Assembly (NCBI GenBank): GCA_030673345.1
Contig: DAOVJH010000051.1
Span: forward strand, 1 to 8,084
Origin: Pseudomonadota bacterium
GTDB lineage: Bacteria > Pseudomonadota > Gammaproteobacteria > SZUA-229
Length of the DNA: 8,084 bases
Reading direction: 5' to 3'
Shown here: in pieces, positions 7,160 through 8,084 of the stretch
Numbering within the stretch: the stretch's first letter is position 1
How the letters are laid out: every line of letters begins with the position of its first letter
Position numbers and translations under genes: made by a program
The notes under the pieces: model-generated
The model's input: the letters and a program-made list of their open reading frames with translations, nothing else
Told to the model about the DNA's origin: nothing
Database searches by the model: none

Positions 7160-8084
7160 TTAGACATTTCGCACCATGGTGCCAGCATTCTCTGAACTGC
7201 CACCGCCAACCGATAGCGGTTCATCGAGGTTATCGGGTATCTTAAGTTTCAGCAGCTTGTACAGGTTTTTCAGCTGCCCTCGAAATAACTGATCAAAATC
7301 ATTCACACTTTCCGAAGCATTTTTATCACCGAACCACCAGAACCAGTCAGAACCTTCACAGATAGCCAGCTGACGTACTGCTATCGCCTGTTCCTGTGCC
7401 GTTAACTTGCCTTCCATCATTACTTCGTCATAAACCCGCTTTGCTTCGATCAGACGGTCCCATGCCCTGTTTTTATCCGGTTCACCGACCCATGTTGAAA
7501 AGGAACCGTAGACCCAGCTGCCAGCACACAGTTTTTCGAGTTCATGCGTTTTGGTTTTTTCGGTCAGTTCAGAAAAAGTCGTTGCTCGCACCAGCGGGTG
7601 ATCGGGCAAGGTCTGATAGAGATGATCCAGAAAATAGTGGCCGTTATGCGGGTAATATTCCCAGGCATTTTCTCCATCGAGGATAATCGAAACAACATGT
7701 CGGCTCGCGCTATCACCGAGGAAGTCAGCAATGTTCACCAGGTTATTCACCAGGTCATTGGCCGCGTCGACCGAATTCATCTTGCTGTATTCAAATCCGA
7801 TCAGATCAGACAGGCCATCATCCCGAAAAAACAGCTTGGGCTTGTAACCCTTTAATACATACGGGTGAAAAAGTGCACGTTTGCTGTGGACCTTTTCCGG
7901 GTCATGCTCACTGAGCTGCATGCTGTTACGCCATACACCCTCACCGGAAGCTGTCCACTTAAAATCAAACTCTTCGACCAGCGCCACTGCATCATCTGAA
8001 ATTGCACCCTCAGATAACCAGATGCCTTTTGGCCGCATCCCAAAATGCTGCTCGAAACAGTTGATGCCCTGCTGGATATGCCAG
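7160..8084 (-). CDS. GH57 family alpha-glucan hydrolase or transferase (COG1449-like), N-terminus beyond window edge
   Basis: The last 307 residues of a GH57 enzyme are visible. This family includes alpha-amylases, amylopullulanases, 4-alpha-glucanotransferases and some branching enzymes. The frame stays open to the right edge, where it begins WHIQQGINCFEQHFG just before the Met at 8038, so that Met is internal. The nucleophile motif GIWLSEGAIS is present, with the catalytic Glu encoded at 8011-8009. The acid/base motif IILDGENAWEYYP has its Asp at 7678-7676. A later conserved block reads LCAGSWVYGSFSTWVGEPDK, followed by CEGSDWFWWFGD. These fit the amylase/amylopullulanase-like branch of GH57 (COG1449) better than the GH57 branching enzymes. 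The tail ends in a Gly/Ser-rich stretch (SVGGGSSENAG) that may be flexible. Whether a signal peptide exists cannot be judged. It is the first gene seen, 20 nt before malQ, which suggests a role in trimming or remodelling glycogen or maltodextrins. The exact specificity is not determinable here. Confidence 0.9.
   Translation of the reverse strand, partial: WHIQQGINCFEQHFGMRPKGIWLSEGAISDDAVALVEEFDFKWTASGEGVWRNSMQLSEHDPEKVHSKRALFHPYVLKGYKPKLFFRDDGLSDLIGFEYSKMNSVDAANDLVNNLVNIADFLGDSASRHVVSIILDGENAWEYYPHNGHYFLDHLYQTLPDHPLVRATTFSELTEKTKTHELEKLCAGSWVYGSFSTWVGEPDKNRAWDRLIEAKRVYDEVMMEGKLTAQEQAIAVRQLAICEGSDWFWWFGDKNASESVNDFDQLFRGQLKNLYKLLKLKIPDNLDEPLSVGGGSSENAGTMVRNV

Noticed and set aside
7160..8038. 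Treating the Met at 8038 as the start of the GH57 gene
   Set aside because: The frame stays open and family-like upstream of it to the window edge, and the Met falls just before the nucleophile motif, deep inside a GH57 domain. The gene is cut by the edge instead.
1..8084. CRISPR arrays, insertion sequences, tRNA or rRNA genes, and long repeats
   Set aside because: Nearly every base belongs to one of five recognised metabolic genes, and reading both strands gave no repeat array, transposase or RNA-gene signature.

Overview
The window lies inside one tightly packed minus-strand gene cluster for glycogen (alpha-1,4/1,6-glucan) metabolism. In transcription order, right to left, it holds: a GH57-family glycoside hydrolase (5' end beyond the right edge), malQ (4-alpha-glucanotransferase), glgB (GH13 branching enzyme), glgA (glycogen synthase) and glgP (glycogen/starch phosphorylase, 3' end beyond the left edge). 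The four junctions are 20 nt, 20 nt, a 4-nt overlap and 15 nt. About 99% of the window is therefore coding on one strand, no stretch is long enough to hold another gene, and the genes are probably co-transcribed from a promoter outside the window.

The set joins synthesis and breakdown. GlgA elongates linear chains from a sugar-nucleotide donor and GlgB adds alpha-1,6 branches. GlgP removes glucose-1-phosphate from chain ends by phosphorolysis. MalQ rearranges the short maltodextrins left over, and the GH57 enzyme probably hydrolyses or transfers alpha-glucan chains. No ADP-glucose pyrophosphorylase (glgC), debranching enzyme (glgX) or regulator is visible, so these must lie elsewhere if present.

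The organism is a bacterium with Shine-Dalgarno-type starts and roughly balanced base composition. The Escherichia coli-like GlgB (two N-terminal modules, near-identical length), the bacterial GT5 GlgA and the GH57-malQ-glg arrangement suggest a proteobacterium, perhaps a gammaproteobacterium, but this is inference. All five reading frames are uninterrupted and the catalytic residues that fall inside the window are present.

No RNA gene, mobile element, CRISPR array, long repeat or convincing terminator was seen. I do not see a previously undescribed system. The points most worth checking are the GH57 enzyme leading the cluster, an acidic insertion and an altered N-terminal loop in MalQ, and the coupled GTG start of glgA.
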